Notes under the pieces: generated by a model
Told to the model about the DNA's origin: nothing
Seen by the model: only the letters and a program-made list of their open reading frames with translations
Databases searched by the model: none
DNA from: Diogma glabrata
Lineage: Eukaryota > Arthropoda > Insecta > Diptera > Cylindrotomidae
Direction of reading: 5' to 3'
Length of the DNA: 64,000 nucleotides
Assembly (NCBI GenBank): GCA_963693315.1
Contig: OY856187.1
Span: 376,970,599-377,034,598, forward strand
Program-made: the position numbers and the translations under genes
Shown: positions 60,401 to 64,000 of the stretch, piece by piece
Position numbering within the stretch: position 1 is the first letter of the stretch
How the letters are laid out: the number at the start of each line of letters is the position of its first letter

Positions 60401-63241
60401 TGTTGTATTTCAGGTCAAGAGAAAAGAGATGAAGATTTTCATTTTTTTTTGTAAATTTCTTAAGAAATTTGTGTTTTTTTTTTATTATGACAAAATTACT
60501 ATGTGTTGTTATCAGTGATAATCTTGATGAGGTTGGAAATAAAAACATAGGAAAAAAAACGAAGTTAAATATTTCTAAATCAAGTGGAAAAAGAAATATT
60601 TTTAAGGAAACATTATCGGAAAGATGAAAACGAAATCTTTGTGATTGTTGGTAACGAAATAAATTTAGTGGAAAGTTTATTTCAACTTTGCGTTCGTTCA
60701 TTCATCTATCCGATCTATGAATTTATAACTAACATAACCAAATGCATAAAATTTTAAAGTCTAACATAGTTGCCGACTGGAATTTATTAATAAAGATCAA
60801 CTACTCTTTTCGTAAATGATAGGAGTGAGTACGTTTAAAATCGGTTAGCTGCATAAAATTCTAAATTTACAATTGAAGTATAACTACCTAGCTTGCACTC
60901 AAGGTCACATAATATTTTTTAACTTAAAAAAGTATTGTTGCGCATATGAGATGATCCTTTCACTACCAAAACAAATATAAAAAAAATTTTCTTCCGACAG
61001 ATTGTAAATAATTTTGTTTTTTCAATGGCTCAAATACAGCTGCCGAACCCATGGCCTCAATCTGGCAAGGCTACTCCTAAAAACGCCTCTGCAAAATTGA
61101 TTCTAGTAGAAAATCAAAGCTACGAAAAGTTGGAAAAAAATTAGTACAAAAATGTATAAAGGTAAAGGTTGTGAGGTTGGTTGGAAAGGTTGCTTGCGAA
61201 CTAATTGATGAAAACAGCTATAACCGCTGATAAATATATCACTAAATGATAACATGGCGTAAACATAACATATTGAACCTTTATTCCATTCATAGAGTGT
61301 ACTCTCTCCTAAACACACCTGGACAAGTATTAAAACTGCCCCAATTCTTTGATTCAAACTTTAGAGAACTTCGGTTTTGTGACCCAGTTCAGGTAGAGTC
61401 ATCCATACGAGTGTAAGATTGCTTGTTGCATTCTGTGTTCGATTTTATGTTCTAAAAAAATGCTTTTTATTTTGTTTTCTCAATCGGTGTGAAAAGGTTG
61501 AAGAGAGCGAAAAAGGAAAGATTACGTTTTTTCGGGACGAAGGATAGTTTGTTTTTCAACATGCTTCAAGAAATGTTGAATTTAAAAAATTTGAAAACAA
61601 ATACAATTATAATCGATAAAAATTTGTTCAAGTATTTGTAGTTTTTTATTGAAAACTTATATTAAATCTAACTATTTAAGGTTGATTCTTAGAGTAAATA
61701 TAAATATAGAGAGAACATAACTTTAAAATTGTATGAAGAGAGACATAAGAAATCGTGATCACTGATCACTCATATGTCATATTCAATTTCTCTTTTCGCC
61801 TTTTGCATTTCTATTTATTTACAACAACAAACTTTTTTATTAAATTATAAATTAAAAACAATCTAATAATTTAAAACGAAACAAAAAGTAAAATGTATTC
61901 TTCTTAGTTGTGCTAATTTTTATAAAATGAATGAAAATAATTACGAGAGTAATTTAAATTTGTTCTGTTATTTCCAGTGATTTTAGAATAGTGAATATTT
62001 TAAAATGGACAAGCAATATTTTCTAACGACACGAACAAATATTTAAGTTTTGTAAATATTTTCAAAGTATGTTATAAAAACTTGCTGACAAACTCTTTCC
62101 GCTATATGGACAAGCTAATTTCTAATTCATAAAATAGCAAAAATTATATGTTTGGTTATAATAAAATGCAAAACGTACCCAAAACGTCAATTTATGTTAA
62201 TTTATTTTATACAGTCGCAGGGGGAGAAACTATTACTTTTTTGTGGTATGTTTTTTTCTTATAGATTTAAAGGAGACTCGCAATAATTTAACAATTTTGA
62301 ATCAAATGAAAAAATTACGCACGTCTATGGGAAGACATAACTGTTTCTCTCTGAGACAAATTAAGGAAAACAAACAAACAAAAAATGATTTGACATAAGA
62401 GCAGTCATTGACCGTGACGTGGTGATCGGTAGGGAAGATTATATTTTCACATAAATTTGTTTTATTTTATGAACAGCTGATTTCTGCTATTTTAAATTGT
62501 GTTGTTTTTTATTTTTTATTTAAAAATTTTGAAATTCGAAAAGAACAAAAAAATTAAACTGTCCGGAAAACTTTCTTTTACATGAATCAACGCGATCGAT
62601 ACAACTTATCATTTTTTTATTTCATATCTTTCGCAACCCTGTTTGCAATGATTTTGTTTTCATCGATTGCTGTCTCATTTTTAATATGTTGTTGATTCTT
62701 GATTTTTTTTTGGATATGCACTTGGACATTTTGTAATATTTAGTTGCTTGATTAAAGCTTGGAAGTTTAAAAATGTTATTTGATATTTCTTTTTTTTTTT
62801 TATTCGAGGGCCTTGAGATTTGCAGTTCAAGTAGCACTGCGACCTGAAGGTCTATTGTGCTTACCCTGATTGTTTTATTAGTCAGTCGTCGTCTGAGCCG
62901 TTACTGGTTGTATTCTGTCATGCAAGTTGAGACTTTTAATAAAATTAATTAGCTCAATTGGAGTGACGTTTTGTGGTAATGGAAGTGTTAGTCTACTATG
63001 ACCAAGTTGGTTGTATCTGTGCCAAGAGTGTTCATGACAGCTGCAGATGACGTGTTTCTTTTTTTAAAATTGTTATCAAGTTAATTTAAATTTAAAATTT
63101 ATTTTAATGTAACAGAAACCAAAACAAAAAGAACATTTTAGAACCAAAATGCAATCACAATACTAGTTTCCTTTAGGGATAATGCTCATCAGTCTGACCT
63201 TCTTAAGTGCATATTATTAATAATAAAAAAATAATAAAACA
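57484..63241. other. long AT-rich stretch without recognised genes
   Basis: About 5.8 kb of AT-rich DNA with many poly-A/T runs (59400-59430, 60060-60110, 60440-60485, 62785-62800). Open frames are short and Phe/Lys/Asn-rich. No repeat family, RNA gene or splice-supported exon could be backed. It is consistent with intron or intergenic DNA. Confidence 0.5.
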
Positions 63242-64000
63242 TTTCTCATATTACTTCGGTCTGAAAGACCTAAGTATTACATTCATGAGCTCAAAGTGAA
63301 ATTCTTACCCCCGCTTTTTTGGCATTTCTCGACGTTTTAGGACCTACTGATTCTAAGAAAGCAAAAAAAAATGTATGTCTGTCTGTAGGCCGGCCGGCCG
63401 GCCGACATTACCTACGCTGCAGGGAAAACCGCTGGAGGGATTTCAAAAATTTTTTTAGAAATTTTTTTTTTAAAAAATAGGTATACTCCAGGGACAGGTC
63501 CGAAAGGACGCTGTGTTCGATAACCGGAAATGTGCCAAAAAAAATCATTATGTGTGTCAAAAATAGCAAATTTTCATATTTTTGGCTTAAAAAACGTTCA
63601 TTTATGTGATTACGAGTAGGAACATTAAATTTGGAGAAATCTTGATGCAAGGGATTGGTATGTGAGATCAAAAACTAGATTATTGCATTATAAGTTTGTC
63701 AAAAAAATGTTGTCAAGTGTGTCAAAAGAAAGATTTTTATTTAATTTTTACCCAATTATTTGGAAAAAAATAAAATTGTTTGTTTGAAATGAAATTTTAT
63801 TATTATTATAGAGATTTATGGCATTATAAGTTTGTCAAAAAATAACGTCAAGTGTGTCAAAAAATGATTTCATTTCTTTTTTTAGCCAATTTTTTGGAAA
63901 AAAAAATATAGCTGTTTTTATGACGTAAATGTAATTTAAAATGAAATTGGACATGGAAATTTTTGAATTTGTTATAGTTTTTGAAATATTTTTGGAATTT
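63242..64000. repeat. dispersed-repeat-like sequence running off the window end
   Basis: Begins near a hairpin (ACTTCGGTCT ... AGACCTAAGT, 63253-63275), then AATTCTTACCCCCGC, a GGACCTACTGATTC block and a GC-pure GGCC run (63388-63404) after TATGTCTGTCTG. From about 63540 units with GTGTGTCAAAA recur; GCATTATAAGTTTGTCAAAA at about 63684 and 63831 gives a 147-bp period. The composition change and tandem units suggest a mobile element cut by the window edge. Family unknown. Confidence 0.5.

Noticed and set aside
60282..60701. Overlapping Phe/Lys-rich ORFs on both strands
   Set aside because: Composition typical of AT-rich DNA; no start context or motif.

Overview
This is AT-rich eukaryotic DNA dominated by transposable elements. 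The Gypsy, LINE, hAT and Harbinger-like remnants, long microsatellites and probable very long introns suggest an insect, most likely a dipteran. That assignment is an inference; no diagnostic host gene or RNA gene was recognised. No complete host gene is visible. Two small candidate exons with good splice signals, both on the minus strand and about 33.5 kb apart (57429-57483 and 23876-23923), suggest that much of the window may lie in one giant intron.

Layout, left to right. An 88/89-bp minisatellite inside a 748-bp higher-order repeat (about 251-1560). A decayed Gypsy polyprotein (2095-3208). A TA-flanked foldback element (7864-8587). A second decayed Gypsy with its 3' LTR (9180-10612). A Harbinger-like inverted-repeat element filled with an ATT-rich tract (13166-14602). 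A 3.8-kb hAT element with a perfect 8-bp target duplication, carrying a huge GACTCC array, a dead LINE and a tRNA-like SINE head (16037-19839). The first copy of a CCCGGG-ended MITE (21468-21968). A head-to-head array of ~147-bp units bounded by inverted repeats and TTAA (22094-23237). A structurally intact two-ORF LINE on the minus strand (25429 to about 30150). A hAT element inserted in a Harbinger remnant (about 30890-32402). A foldback element (33219-33661) and a second copy of the MITE (35313-35715).

The dominant structure is a giant palindrome, 36254-47055. Two 5,314-bp arms, nearly identical by eye, lie head to head around a 174-bp TA-rich core. Each arm carries the same nest: a DNA transposon of about 4.2 kb with ~300-bp terminal inverted repeats and a decayed C/D(2)H-type transposase-like gene, interrupted by a hAT (8-bp duplication ATTTCTAC), which itself contains a LINE endonuclease fragment. 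The left edge of the palindrome coincides with another pure AT tract, and the right edge lies in ordinary sequence. Either a recent inverted duplication mediated by AT repeats or an assembly foldback would explain it.

Right of the palindrome are a long pyrimidine-only strand tract (50655-51530), a third decayed Gypsy (52083-52946), a small GC-richer island with Exd/Hth-like and E-box motifs (56420-56520), a candidate exon, mostly featureless AT-rich DNA, and a dispersed-repeat-like sequence running off the window end. The only machinery that looks capable of acting is the LINE at 25732-29846; all other element-derived coding sequence is broken.
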